DNA from: JAAZVM01 sp041694155
Lineage (GTDB): Bacteria > Patescibacteriota > Gracilibacteria > BD1-5 > UBA6164
Assembly (NCBI GenBank): GCA_041694155.1
Contig: JASMTS010000002.1
Location: forward strand, 1 to 52,317
Direction: 5' to 3'
DNA: 52,317 nt
Shown: positions 20,452-32,875 of the stretch, piece after piece
Position numbering within the stretch: position 1 is the stretch's first letter
How the letters are laid out: the number at the start of each line of letters is the position of its first letter
Position numbers and translations under genes: made by a program
Notes under the pieces: model-generated
The model's input: only the letters and a program-made list of their open reading frames with translations
Database searches by the model: none
Told to the model about the DNA's origin: nothing

Positions 20452-23063
20452 TAACCACTACAACTATCACAACTCTTTACATCCAAGCTCATAGATCTAA
20501 CATAATAAACAGTTTTTATTCATTGTTTATGAGCTTTCATATAATATTGATATAGCTCTCTTGGTGAAACTTTTGCAGGATCAATCATCCATTCAAATGA
20601 AATAGACTGATCTATCCATTTGTATATAACAGATACCATATCTATAACATCATTCATGTTCATATTTACATACTCCTTATAGTACCAAAAATTTTCTTGA
20701 TTTAAGTTTGGTGCTACATTTACACTAGGAGCTATAGCATTTGTTTCTACAAAGTATTTTTTATAGATAGGTAGAATAGATGCTGTAGTACCTACAACTA
20801 GTGCTGTAGAAGTGTTTGGAGCTGGGGCTAAATGATAAGCAAATCTAACTCAGTCTTTTTTAATATCTTCTATTAATTTTAACCATTTATCAGACATTTC
20901 AGAATTATCTTTATACCAAGCAGCATCTCTTCATAATAAAATTCCTTTTGACCATTCTGATCATTCATATAACTCATAAGTTCCTCTTTCTTTTGCAAGT
21001 TTATTAGAAGATTTTAGTGTTCTATAAGCATATTTTTCAAATAATTGATTTACTTCATCTCTAGCTTCTGGAGAATCATAAGCTAGCTTATTAACAGCCA
21101 AATATTCTGCCAATCACAAGAAACCTAATCATACTGATCTATACATTTGAGCAGTTCTTTTAGATTCTTTTATAGGATAAAAATTTAAATCTATTACATT
21201 ATCTAATAATCTCATAGCAATAGGAATAACCTTTTTTATATCACTATCAGTATTTACTTTTGCTACATTTATAGATGCCAAATTACAAACAACACTATCT
21301 CCTGGCTCATATTTTATAACTATTTTTCCATCTTCTAGTTCTTCTTCTACAAATTTTGAAGTACTAGTATTTTGACATATTTCTACACAAAGTTGTGTCG
21401 AATATATATTTCATGCATGCTTATTTGGATTTTTTGCATTAACTGTATCTCTAAAAAATGCATATGGCATTCATGTTTCTACAGTTGATTTTAAGTATTT
21501 TTTGAATAAGTCTTTTGCTTTTATTGTTTCTTTTAATTCAAGTTCTGAGTTATTTTCACATTCTCTATAAAAGTTTTCAAAATCTTCTCAAAAATGATCT
21601 TGAAGTTTTTTACCTGTAACATCATAAACTTCTTTTGGATCAAATAATGTCCAGTCCTCATCATTAGCAACTCTTTCCATAAATAAATCTGGAAAAGTAA
21701 CAGCAGGAAAAACATCAAAACTTTTACCTCTTATATCTCATGTTTCAGTTTGTATATCCAAGAAACTATATATATCTTTATGAAAAGCATCCAGAGTAAC
21801 AGATATAGCTCAAGCCCTAGCTCATAATTGATTAACAGCAACTGCAGTATCATTGATTACCTTTATCCAAGGATTAACTCAACCAGCAGCTCACTTAACA
21901 CCTCTAATACTAGAACCTTTTGATCTTATGTTTCATAAATAAACACCTATTCAACCTCAAAATTTTGAAACTTGAGCCATATTCTCTATAGAATGATAAA
22001 TAGCTCTCAAATCATCATCTACATTAAACTTAAAACAACTAGATAATTGATGAAAATTTGTTCTAGCATTTAATAATGTAGGAGTTGGAAGAGATATTTT
22101 ACCTGTAGCACAATATTCATATATTTTTTTTGCTACTTCTAGTCTAGTTTCTTTTGGTTCAGGTATAGCCAAAAATAAAGCAACACTCATATACATTTCT
22201 TGAGGAAGTTCCTTTGTAACTTTATTTGGGTTCAAAAGATATCTCTTTTTATACATCAGTATAGTTGTATAATTGTAATCAAAATCATACTCTTTTTTCA
22301 AGAATTTACCTGCTTCTAATATATCTTCTTCACTGTAATAGTCATAAAAATTTTTATAATAATGACCTTCATTTATATACTCATCAAATAATTTTTTGAA
22401 ATGTTTAGCTTCATAAATTTTTTTGATATCCATACTTCTATTATATGAAGCCTCTTTATACAAATCTATAAGAGCTAATCTACCAGCTATAAATTGCCAA
22501 GAAGTATTTTCAACACTTACCAGATCAACAGCTGATTTTATAAGCATTTTTGTTATATCTGAAGTTTTCATTCATTCTACCAAATATTTCTTCAAACTAT
22601 CAGAGATTTCTTCAAATCTACATTTTCTAGCTAGTCAGTAAGAAACTATTTTGTAAGTTTTTCTTATCTTTTCTATATCAAAATTTTCTTTTTTTCAAGT
22701 AGTTTTTGTTATTTTGAAAGTATTTTTTTCAAGCTTTTTTTCTACTTTTTCTTTTTGCTTTTCTCTAACTTTTGACCTTTCGTTTCTATATATTATAAAG
22801 TGTTTCATTACCTCAAAATGCCCCTCTTTCATCAATACTCTTTCTATTTGATCTTGAGCCATTTCGATTGTAATAACATCTTCTCATTCACACTCTTCTA
22901 AGTGATTAGATAATTTTTCTACAACTTTATCAGTAATATCATCAACAAATTCTACATTCATTGTTCATACAGCTTCTGCTGCCTTTTCTATTACTCTCTC
23001 TATCCTAGTTCTGTCAAAATTAACTAAGTCTCACTCTCTTGTTTTTATAAATTTTACTTCCAT
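20451..23063 (-). CDS. nrdA: Class I ribonucleotide reductase, large catalytic subunit
   Basis: The 870-residue protein has an N-terminal ATP-cone (RIERVIEKAAEAVG), a second degenerate cone-like segment (KKENFDIEKIRKTYKIVSYG), and the catalytic barrel. All key cysteines are visible: LSSCF (radical-reducible Cys), TQLCVEI (thiyl Cys), VVCNLASINV (its partner) and the C-terminal shuttle pair CDSCSG. It reduces ribonucleotides with NrdB, using thioredoxin. The gene begins the minus-strand nrd cluster after a long 5' leader that contains a terminator-like hairpin at 23182-23214. Confidence 0.95.
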
Positions 23064-23181
23064 AAATCTCTTTTTAAATAATAAAAGGCTTAACTAAAAA
23101 TTTAATGATTTTTATAATTTTTGCTAACAATTTTAGAACAAGCTTGTTAATAATTTTTTAAAAAATGTTAAAAACAATAAA

Positions 23182-23214
23182 AAAACTTTTATTTTAAAAC
23201 AAAATAAAAGTTTT
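23182..23214 (-). promoter_or_regulatory. Terminator-like hairpin in the nrdA leader
   Basis: 23182-23195 is perfectly complementary to 23201-23214 (14 bp, five-base loop). On the minus strand it is followed by a T-run, 119 bases before the nrdA ATG. It is separate from the rmuC terminator at 23307-23345, so it may be an attenuator or end a small RNA. The palindrome AACAAGCTTGTT lies at about 23131-23143. No other feature is seen in 23064-23306. Confidence 0.5.
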
Positions 23215-23306
23215 AACAATTAATAAAACATAAAAAAATATAAAAGTCTATATATTTAAAACACTTAACATAATATTTTTAGTTTTTATAACTTTTTTTA
23301 ATAAAA

Positions 23307-23345
23307 ATAAGCCAGAAAAGTTAATATATTACTTTTCTGGCTTAT
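23307..23345 (-). terminator. Terminator of rmuC
   Basis: A 15-bp stem (23307-23321 with 23331-23345) surrounds the rmuC stop codon and is followed by T residues on the minus strand. Confidence 0.8.
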
Positions 23346-24384
23346 CTAATTCTAAATTTTTTAATTCTTTATTATTTGTTTCTCATGTTATTTTTATGAC
23401 ATCTTTTTCAACAAGATTAAACTTTTTATAGGCATTATTATAATGACTTACACTTACTCATAAGCTATTTCATAATTTTTCTAAATACTCTTCATAAGCT
23501 GATAAGTGATTTGATAGCTTGGATACTTGTTTTCTTATATCTTTGGTTTTTTCTTCTATTTGAAGAGCTCTTAATCATTGCATTACAGTTTGCAAGTAAG
23601 CATAAAAGCTTGTTGGACTAACTATTATAACCTTTTTTTGCTGAAAAGCATATTCTATCAAGTCTATAGTATTAGACCTTATACTTCACACTTTATTAAC
23701 GAGCAAATCATAATAAATTCCCTCACTTGGGATAAACATAAAAGCAAAATCCATAGTATCCTCTTCAGGTTTTATATATTTACTAGTTTCATCTATTCTT
23801 CTTTTTAGGTCATTTTTGAATTCTTTAATATAAATCTCTTTTTGAACAATATTTTCTTCATTTATAATTTTATTATAATTTTCTAAAGAAAACTTAGAGT
23901 CTATTGGTATTATTTTATCTTTTACAAAAATAGCAGCATCAACTATATCTCAGTTTGAAAAACTATATTGAAGTCTAAAGTTACTAGGTGGTAGAATATT
24001 TTTCAAAACATTTTCCAAAAAATATTCTCATAAAACTCATCTATTTTTTGGGTTTTTTAAAATACTTTCCAATCATTCTAGTCATTTACCTATATCATGT
24101 ATTTTTTTATTTGTTTCTTCCAAAGAAGATAATTTTTTAGTTATTTCCTCTATTTTTTGGGAAGCATCTTTAGTTATAGATGTATTTATTTCACTTTGTT
24201 TTAATGTATTCTCACTATTTTTACTAAGCTTGAAATCCAAACTTCTATTTAATTCAAGTATCTGATCTTGAAGCATTTTCAATCAAGAGTTATCAACATT
24301 TTTGGATTGGTTATTTGTCAGCAAATAAAATATAACTGCCAACAACAAAAAAACCAAAAATATCAATATTAATTCTAAGGTCAT
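23329..24384 (-). CDS. rmuC: RmuC-family DNA recombination protein
   Basis: The 351-residue protein has an N-terminal transmembrane helix (residues 3-22), a coiled coil (about 35-100) and the RmuC nuclease-like core: NRGVLGEYFLENVLKNILP, DAAIFVKDKIIPIDSKFSLE, DFAFMFIPSEGIYYDLL and KKVIIVSPTSFYAYLQTV. RmuC limits recombination between inverted repeats in E. coli and has a PD-(D/E)xK-like fold. It starts five bases after ruvA and is probably co-transcribed with it, which links both to recombination. Confidence 0.93.
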
Positions 24385-24389
24385 ATATT

Positions 24390-24977
24390 TTAACTTAATG
24401 ATTTAATAACATATGGTATAATTTCACCTGCATCATTCATATCTTCTGGTAATTTTGAAAGTGATTTATCAATATCACGAGGATTGTATCACATATTAGT
24501 AAGAGTAGATTTTATAGATGATTGTAGTTCAGGGTTAATATTATTAGCTTTTACATAAGTATCAGTATCAACACTAACACCTAAATCTTTATCTTTTAAT
24601 TCTAAAATTATTTTTTCAGCCATTTTTTTACCTACTCATTTGATACTTTCTAAAGTTTTATTATCTTGAGAAGATATTGCTATACTAAGTCTTTCTATTC
24701 ATAAAGATAAAATCTGCATAGCATGTTTACCTCATATACCTGATATTTTTATTATGTCAGAAAAAACTTTTTTTTCATTTTTTTCTAAAAAACCAAATAA
24801 AGTTTGATTATTTTCTGTTATATGGTGATAAATATACATTCATATATCCTCGTCCATTCATATTTTTGAATAAATTAATTCATTTATTCAAATCTCATAG
24901 GCAACTCCCCCATTTGTCAAAATAGAAACACTATTAAATTCTAGGTCTATTATTTTTCAAGCTATATATGATATCAT
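24390..24977 (-). CDS. ruvA: Holliday junction branch-migration protein RuvA
   Basis: The 195-residue protein has domain I (MISYIAGKIIDLEFNSVSIL), the two helix-hairpin-helix motifs of domain II (DIIKISGIGGKHAMQILS and LESIKGVGKKMAEKIILELKDK) and a C-terminal UBA-like domain III (KSTLTNMGYNPRDIDKSL). RuvA tetramers hold four-way junctions for RuvB. The HhH glycines are partly TGA codons. Length matches the family. Confidence 0.95.
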
Positions 24978-25114
24978 TTGTATTGTATAAAAAATAAGTA
25001 TATATCTAGTATATACTAGAACAACAAAAAATCAAAAAGTTTAAAAACTATTTTTGATTTATTTGCTAATTTAAATATAATCTTTTAGCTTAATTTAAAT
25101 TAAAAACAAAAAAA

Positions 25115-27685
25115 ATGATTGAAAGTATTATAAAATCTATTTTTTGAGATCCTAGCGAAAAAAAAGTAAAAGAAATAACAAAACTAGTATCAAAAATCAA
25201 AGAAATAGAAGAAAATCAAAAAAATTACTCTATAGAAGATATAAAAGCTAAAACTAATGAATTCAAACAAAAATTTGAAGGTCTTGACTTCAAAAACCCA
25301 GAAGATAGCAAAAAAATAAAAAATATTTTAGAAGAAATAAAACTAGAAGCTTTTGCTTTGGTTAAAACAGCATGTAAAATTATTAATTGAAAAGAGTTTG
25401 AATTAAAAAGTGGTAAAAAACTTATATGGGAAATGGTACCATATGATGTACAATTAGTAGGTTGATTAGCTATAAACGAATGAAATATAGCAGAAATGAA
25501 AACTTGAGAATGAAAAACCCTAGTAGCAACACTTCCTGCTTATTTAAATGCACTTACTGGTAATACAGTTCATATAGTAACAGTTAATGACTATTTGGCT
25601 GAAAGAGATTCAGAAGATATGTGAATCTTGTATGATACACTATGACTAAAAACATGAGTTATACTTAATTCTCAATCAAAATCTATAAAAAAAGAGCAAT
25701 ATGCTTGTGATATAGTTTATGCTACAAATAATGAATTAGGTTTTGATTATTTAAGAGACAATATGGTAGTCTCAAAAGAAGACAAAGTTCAATCTAGACT
25801 ATTTTTTGCAATAGTTGATGAAGTAGACTCTATACTTATAGATGAAGCAAGAACTCCACTTATAATATCAATGCCTGATAATGAACCAACGACTAAATAC
25901 ATGAAGTTTTCTTCTCTTATAAAAAATCTTCAAAAATGAATTCATTATAACATAGATGAAAAACAAAAAACCGCTACACTTAGTGAAGAATGAATAAAAA
26001 AAGTAGAAGAAATTTTAAGAGTAGATAATATTTATGTTTCTGAGCACTACAATGATATACACCATATAGAAAATGCTCTAAAAGCTATGGCTGTATACAA
26101 AAAAGAAAAAGACTACTTAGTTATAAATTGAGAAGTTCAAATAATAGATGAACATACTGGTAGAGTTTTGGCTGGTAGAAGATACTCTGAATGATTACAC
26201 CAAGCAATAGAAGCAAAAGAATGAGTAGAAATAAAACAAGAATCAAAAACTCTAGCTAGTATAACATTCCAAAACTTCTTTAGAATGTATTGGAAATTAT
26301 CATGAATGACAGGTACAGCATCAACTGAAGCTGAAGAGTTTTATAAAGTATATAATCTAGAAACTCTTATAATACCAACAAATAAACCTATAGCTAGAGA
26401 AGACAGAGCTGATCTATTGTTTAAGAATGAAAGAGGTAAATTTGATTATGTAATATCTATGATAAAAGAATTACATAAAACATGACAACCTATATTAGTA
26501 GGGACTGTTTCAGTAGAAAAATCTGAATATTTAAGTGAAAGACTAAAAAAAGAATGAGTAGCTCACAATGTATTGAATGCAAAACATCATGAACAAGAAG
26601 CTGAGGTAGTAGCAAAAGCATGACAAAAATGAGCTATAACAATAGCAACAAATATGGCATGAAGAGGTACTGATATAAAATTATGAGAATGAGTAAAAGA
26701 ACTATGATGACTTATAATTTTAGGTACAGAAAAACACGAAACTAGAAGAATAGATAACCAACTTAGATGAAGAGCTTGAAGACAATGAGACCCTTGAGTT
26801 ACTCAATTTTTGATATCACCAAATGATGATATAATGAGAATATTTGGGTGAGACAAATTATTTGGAGTTTTTAATTCTCCTATGTTTGCTACTCTACCAG
26901 AAAATGAACCACTTTCTCAAAGTGGTATGCTTACAAGAAAAGTTTTGAGTGTACAAAAACAAGTAGAATGACATAATTTTGATATGAGAAAACATATACT
27001 AGAATATGATGATGTTATAAACAAACATAGAAATATTATATATTCTAGAAGAGACAAAATATTGGATAGCGAAGATATCCATGAAGATATCAAAAAAATG
27101 ATTAACTCTCAAATAAACTCTTTAGTTACAGCAGAATTTTCTAAATCTCACTTTCAAGAAGATGAAGAACAACCAAAAACAGACAACAAAGATATAATCA
27201 AAAAAGTTAATTCATTCTTATGAATAGAAGCCATAGATGATAGAATTGAATTAGATGATATAAATTGAATGCATAATCCAAAAGAAATATCATCATATAT
27301 ATCAAAAATAGCAATAGAAGAAGTAGAAAAAATAAAAAACAAAGCAAGATCAGAAGAAGAATATGCAAGACTAGAAAGAAGAATAGTTCTTAGCTCAATA
27401 GATGAACTATGGATGAGACACATAGATGCTATGAGTAAACTTAGAGAATCTGTAGCTTTTGAATGATATGCTCAAAAAAATCCACTAATTGTATACAAAG
27501 AGAAGGCATTTGGAAAATTTGAAGAGCTTATAAATGAAATAGAATATAGAGTAACAAAAGCTATATTTAGCATATGAAAAATTAAAGAAGAAGAAAAAAA
27601 AGAAGTAGAAATAAAAGAAAATGATAACAAAAACCCTCTTTTTGGAAATAATGATGATGTTAAAGTAAACAAAATAAGGGTGTAA
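25115..27685 (+). CDS. secA: Preprotein translocase ATPase SecA
   Basis: The 856-residue motor drives proteins through SecYEG. Walker A is in [21 protein letters not shown]; the DEAD-like box is FAIVDEVDSILIDEARTPLIIS; later blocks are DEHTGRVLAGRRYSEG, MTGTASTEAEEFYKVYNLE and TNMAGRGTDIKLG. The C-terminal zinc-binding tail with three Cys is absent; the protein ends in a Lys/Glu/Asn stretch. Most motif glycines, including one in GEGKT, are TGA codons. SecG is encoded at 47832. Confidence 0.97.
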
Positions 27686-27723
27686 AAACTAGTCTATTTT
27701 TATTAAAAAATAGACTAGTTTTT
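27684..27723 (+). terminator. Terminator of secA
   Basis: An 18-bp stem (27684-27701 with 27706-27723) begins at the stop codon and ends in T residues. Confidence 0.85.
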
Positions 27724-27796
27724 TGTCAATGTAATATTATTGGTAATATAAAGATAAATATGTTATTATTATATAAATATTTATTAATAATAATTT

Positions 27797-30628
27797 ATGA
27801 TATTTGATCCTTCAAAACTAAACTTAAATGTTGATGAAAATAATGAAGAAAATAGTGAAAATAAAAATGACAATAAAAAAGACCAAAGTAATATAAACCA
27901 AGTAGAAACAAAAAAAGAAGAAAAAAAAGAAGTCGAAACAAATGTAGATGTTTTGGCTGATTTAGAAGTGAAAAATAACAATGAAGATACAAAAGAAAAT
28001 GATAATAAAGAAGAGAGTAATAAAAAAGATGTTAAAGAAGAAGAATGAAAAGAAAAATCAGTTAATGAAGAAAAAGATAATAAAGGTGAAGAGAATCAAA
28101 CAGAAAAAGAAAAAAATAGTGAAAACAAAATAATATATGATATAAATATAAATTCTGTTAAAGATATATTACTATTATTAGTCGATAACTCATATGATTT
28201 TGTTACTTTCGAGCCAGATGAAAGTTATGTAAAAATAGATTTTAGAAAAGAAAAGGTAATAGTAGATACTAGATACATAAAATATCCTATTTACTCAAAT
28301 ATATTAATCAAAGCTAAAAGCCTGACAAAGCTAGAAGTAGAAGAAACTCAAAAAGAACAAACATGATCATGAGAAACTAATCTTAGAAATAAAACTTTTG
28401 AGGTTATCTCAAAAGTAGTTCCTTGAGCATTTGGAGAAAAGATGTTTTTAAAGACAAAAGAAAAAAAGAAAAAAGTCACAAAAAAAGAGACTAAAAAAAT
28501 GAGTCTGTCTCAAATACTTACATTTTTATGAGCTTTGTCATTTATATGACTTATAATAGGTTGATCATTTATAGGTTTTATAGCTCTTAATGCAAAAACA
28601 GTAGAAGATGTTAAATTTTTTGCTTCACTATGAATAAACTTAAATGAAATAAATAACTTTATATCATCTTCTATAACAATAATATTTTCTATATTAATGT
28701 TTTTGGAAACAGCTCTATTAATAATGCTACTTTTTAAGTTTTTATTAACAAAAAAAGAATTTAAAAAGAAAAAGATAAAGTATTGAATTTTATCTACCAT
28801 AGTTTTGATAATATCATTTACTACTGCTTCAGCTTGGATGATAATAGATCAAAAAATTAATTCCCTTCCAAATTGGCAAGAGATGGCATTATGAGAAATT
28901 CAAATATTTGATAACTCAAAAATAATTAGTGATCAGTTCAATAAAGTATGATCAATAGTACAAGATACTTCCAATCTTATATGACCTGTAGAGCTAAAAT
29001 TTGATCTTGGTTTTTTCCAAGATAGCCAAGAAGCAAAATGATATACAATAACAAAATATATATGGGATTTCTGATGAGATGATGTTATAGAAACTCCAGA
29101 ACCAGTTTTGATAAAAGAATTTAATAAAAAATGAATAAATGAAGTAAAACTTACAGTTTTACAAAAAGACTTACAATGACAAGTAGTAGAAAAAATAATA
29201 GAGGATATACCAAGTATTAATATATCATATCTGGTAGATATAAGTGAAAGAGACCTTTGAAATGGTAGTAAGCAGGTAACATTTAATGCTTCTCAACTAG
29301 AACAATTGTGAAATGTAGAATGGTATTTAATGTCAAATCTAGAAAAAGCTATATCAAAAGATAGTACATATATAACAAAACCAATATCAGAAGAAACTTT
29401 GATAGGTATGTATATAAGAAATAGTGATAAAGAATCAGAACTATTGGATAAAATATTTGTAATAAAATGAACTCAAAAGTGAGAAATAGAAGCAGATATA
29501 GACTTTGAAAGATGAATTGTGAATGATATGGAGTATACTTTTAGAGTAAAAGATATAGAAAGCTCTGATTGAAGATGATTTATAGAAACATTCAAATGGC
29601 AAATATGAGACAAAGAGTATACAAAAACATGAGACCCTGTAGATCCAGTTGGTTCTAGTGAAATAAAACATGAATTTGAAAATTATTGAGAAGAAACAGT
29701 TTCTGTTACTATAACAAATAGTATTGGAGACCAAAAAACTATTACAAAAGAAATAGAAATACCAAAAATATTAAAAATAACTAAACCTTTAGATTTGTAT
29801 TCTGATGATAAATTGATAGAAAATGTAGAATATAAACAAAATCTAAATGAATATATGGTAAATAATATTTGAATACCTAATCAAATGAAATTTGATGCAA
29901 GGTTTATAGAAATAGATTCTGATCTTTATACACTAAAATCTGTTGATTGGGATTATGATTCTGATGGCGATAATGATAGCTCTTGAAGAGTATGAGAATA
30001 CAATTTAAATTCTGAATGAAATCATACTATAACATTAAATGCAAAGTTTGAACACAGAAAAATAGATAATGAAACAATTGAAGTACAACAAAAAATATTT
30101 ATAGAAGCTGTCGAAAAAGAAGCAATACTTGATTTTATAATAAGCAAAAATAGTGAATATGTACCAGTTGTAGTATGATTTGATGCATCTAGAGCAAAAG
30201 TAAAAGATTCAAATATAGCCAAATTTATATGGGACTATGGTGATGGTGAATCAGAAGAAAGAGATGCAGTAGTACCATGACATATATATACAAAAGCTTG
30301 AGAATATGATATAAAACTTACTATACTTACTAGTGATGGTAAAAGATATTCAACAACTAAAAGTCTAATACTTAAGCCTAAAGCTCAAACAATAGACATA
30401 AAAGCTAGTATGAAAAATGCTCCTGTATATCAATGAATAGACTTTAGCTCTAAATGATCTGATTGACAAATATCTTCATATTTTTGGGATTTTTGAGATT
30501 GATCAACTTCTACAAAAGCTAATCCTACTCATGCTTATAAAAAAGCTGGAGACTATACTGTAAAACTAAGGTTAGATTTTACAAATAAGAATGTTTTAGA
30601 AGAAGAAATAGAAATAAGTATATATTAA
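27797..30628 (+). CDS. Large membrane protein with PKD repeats
   Basis: The 943-residue protein has a very acidic, Lys/Glu/Asn-rich cytoplasmic N-terminus (1-115), a small globular region (about 118-215), three transmembrane helices (about 238-260, 292-318, 330-350) and a long exported part with at least five PKD-like beta-sandwich units. Examples are KYIWDFGGDD near 415, KFIWDYGDGESEE near 807 and SYFWDFGDGSTSTKANPTHA near 892. PKD repeats act in surface adhesion and polysaccharide or protein contact. A role in attachment to a host cell is inference. The last two repeats are the best conserved. Confidence 0.82.
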
Positions 30629-30638
30629 TATAAAATTT

Positions 30639-30676
30639 AAAGGACAGTAATATTTTTAAAAATATTACTGTCCTTA
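30639..30676. terminator. Perfect palindromic terminator
   Basis: AAGGACAGTAATATTTTT and its exact complement form an 18-bp hairpin between the PKD gene and the opposing 34-residue gene. It ends both transcripts. Confidence 0.85.
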
Positions 30677-30679
30677 TTA

Positions 30680-30784
30680 TTATTTTAAAAATGCCATAGT
30701 AAAACCATATAAAAGGAACAAAGCAGAAGTAGATACATTAGTCAAAACAAAAGCCAATCCCCAATTATCTATTAACTTAGACAT
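30680..30784 (-). CDS. 34-residue single-span membrane peptide
   Basis: A 34-codon ORF with an excellent promoter and Shine-Dalgarno site (AAAGGAG, nine bases before ATG) encodes a peptide with a short polar start (MSKLIDNWG) and one hydrophobic span of about 22 residues. It ends at TAA right before a shared terminator. It contains no TGA codon. The complete set of signals argues for a real, well-expressed small membrane protein. I recognise no family; it could be a regulator of a membrane complex. Confidence 0.7.
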   Translation of the reverse strand: MSKLIDNWGLAFVLTNVSTSALFLLYGFTMAFLK

Positions 30785-30813
30785 AATTATTATCTCCTTT
30801 TTGGTGGAATAGG

Positions 30814-30841
30814 ATTATATTACAAACAATCCTAAAGTCAA
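30814..30841 (-). promoter_or_regulatory. Near-consensus promoter of the 34-residue gene
   Basis: Minus-strand TTGACT (30836-30841), 16-bp spacer, TATAAT (30814-30819). The start codon lies 30 bases downstream, with AAAGGAG between. Confidence 0.75.
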
Positions 30842-30849
30842 AAAAGAAA

Positions 30850-31545
30850 TTAATATTGTATATATAGCTCTTTTATTTTTCAATTAAAACCTATATCAAG
30901 TAAATTATATTTTAACACTTTAGCAAGAGTAACAGGAAGTATTTGTTCTTTTTTTATCGATTCTTCTAAAAATTTCATATTCTCAGAATTATATTCACTT
31001 ATATATATTCAAGATATACTTCATCTATTTATTCATTTAAACATAGCTTTATTTTGTCATGACTCTCTTACTGGAGGAATAAAAAATATCTTTTTTCAAT
31101 TAGCTTTATAATCACTTCATCTCCACATAAGATTCTCTATATTTACAGAAACTGTAACCAAAGTACTTTTAAAATCTACCAAAAAACAATTGACATCTTC
31201 TCTTAAATATCATGAATCAATATAATAATTTTCTAATATTTCTAGCTCTTCTTTTAGAGTTATTCATACAATATGTATTTTTTTATTATTATTTATTGCA
31301 TACTCAAAAAGATTTTTAAAAATATCTAATTCATCTTTTGGTGAATAAACTTCACTATACATAGCAAATTTTCAATTTAGATTATTTAATAAATCAGTAT
31401 TTTCTTTTTTCTTTAATAACTCAGACATAAAAAATACTTCAATATCTCAAGAATAATCACTGTCTAAATAATCAAATAAAAATTTATTATCAAACTTATC
31501 AGTTCAATAGGTATTTACTATTTTATCACTATAAACTTTTTTCAT
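30850..31545 (-). CDS. Hypothetical protein next to RNase HII-QueH
   Basis: The 231-residue soluble-looking protein has no motif I recognise. It is mixed alpha/beta by appearance, with hydrophobic strand-like runs (KKIHIVGITLKEELEILENY, CFLVDFKSTLVTVSVNIENL) and IFFIPPVRESGQNKAMFKG. The start overlaps the end of the RNase HII-QueH gene by 17 bases in another frame, so translation is likely coupled and a related role (RNA or tRNA modification) is possible but not shown. Confidence 0.7.
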
Positions 31546-32800
31546 TGTTTTTGTTTTTTAATTTATCTAAAAATTGTTGTTTTCATCATGGATAAGTATC
31601 ACTATATATACATCAACAATAATTTTGCCTATAAATATTATGGTTTTTTGTATATTCAACACTTCTTTCAAATCATTTATTCTTTCTAAATGCTATTTTA
31701 AGAAAGTCTAATTTATCTTTTAAATCATATCACCTAAATTCATCATAAGTATTTTGAATAGACCATTTATCTCAAAGTGAAAACATCTTATCCAAATCTT
31801 TATGAGGAGAAGTATTCAAAGTAGAAGTCCAATATTTTATTCATAACTTCCTAGCTTCTAATGCACTTCTTTTGAGTCTCATATCATAACATTTAGTACA
31901 TTTTTCTCATTTTTCTGGAGTATGTTCTAATCATTTTATTTCATTAAAAAAATTATGAACATCATACTCTCCTATTATATATTCAACATCTTCTATTTCA
32001 CAAATTTTTATCAATTCTCACAATCTTTTATCATGCTCTTTTTTTGGTTGAATATTCGGGTCATACCAAAAACAAATTACTTCATAATCTTTTTTTAAAT
32101 CCATAATAGGAACAGTTGCATCTGGTCAGCAACATATATGTAATAAGAGTTTGGGTTTATTATTTAATACTTGCTTTATTGGCTTATAACTAAGTCTATG
32201 TATACTTGTTATTTTTGATTTATCAGTTAAATATTCTTTATGTTTTTTTGTACCATATCATTTATGATTTTCAATTCATAAATCTGGATAAAGTAATTTA
32301 TATTGGCTTATAAGTTTGTCTCTAAAAACCTTTGCTATTATTGATGCAGCACCTATTTCAGGTATTTTGCCATCTCAACCGACTATATAGATTGGTTTTT
32401 TATTTAACTCATCAAATACATAATTATCGTTTCAATCTATAAGTACAGAAGATATTTTATCATTTGGTATTTTTCTAAGTAATTCTTCTAAGCTTCTACG
32501 CATAGCTTCTCTATTTGCTTGTTTTATATTTAAATCATCTATCATATGATTATCCACAACTCAAACTCAAAAAAATATTTTTGGATTTTCTCATCTAGAA
32601 AAGCCTACAAGTTGCTCAAATAATTCTTCTCTTTTTTTCTCTGTAAGTTTTTTGGAATCATTTAATTTATCTGTGAAATCTTTTGATAATGGATTATTTG
32701 GGTTAAAGCACATACTACAAGCGACTACACTACCAAGCCATGGTCACCTTCATGCCTCATCTATTCATATTTTATATTTTATATCATTTACTTTATTCAT
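31529..32800 (-). CDS. Fused RNase HII and epoxyqueuosine reductase QueH
   Basis: The 423-residue protein joins two enzymes. Residues 1-210 are RNase HII: YKIGIDEAGRGPWLGSVV with the catalytic Asp-Glu, VLIDGNDNYV and GGDGKIPEIGAASIIAKVFRD. Residues 215-415 are QueH (DUF208): LLLHICCGPDATVPIMDL, the YDPNIQPKKEHDKRL block, CTKCYDMRL, TSTLNTSPHKD and YRQNYCGCIYSDTYP, with its Cys pairs for metal binding. RNase HII removes ribonucleotides from DNA; QueH makes queuosine in tRNA. No frameshift is needed, so the fusion is a real single frame. Confidence 0.92.
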
Positions 32801-32875
32801 TTATATTTTTTACTTTTAAAATATATATTTTACAATATAATAACGACAACTTAAAAATAAACAATAAAAATTATA

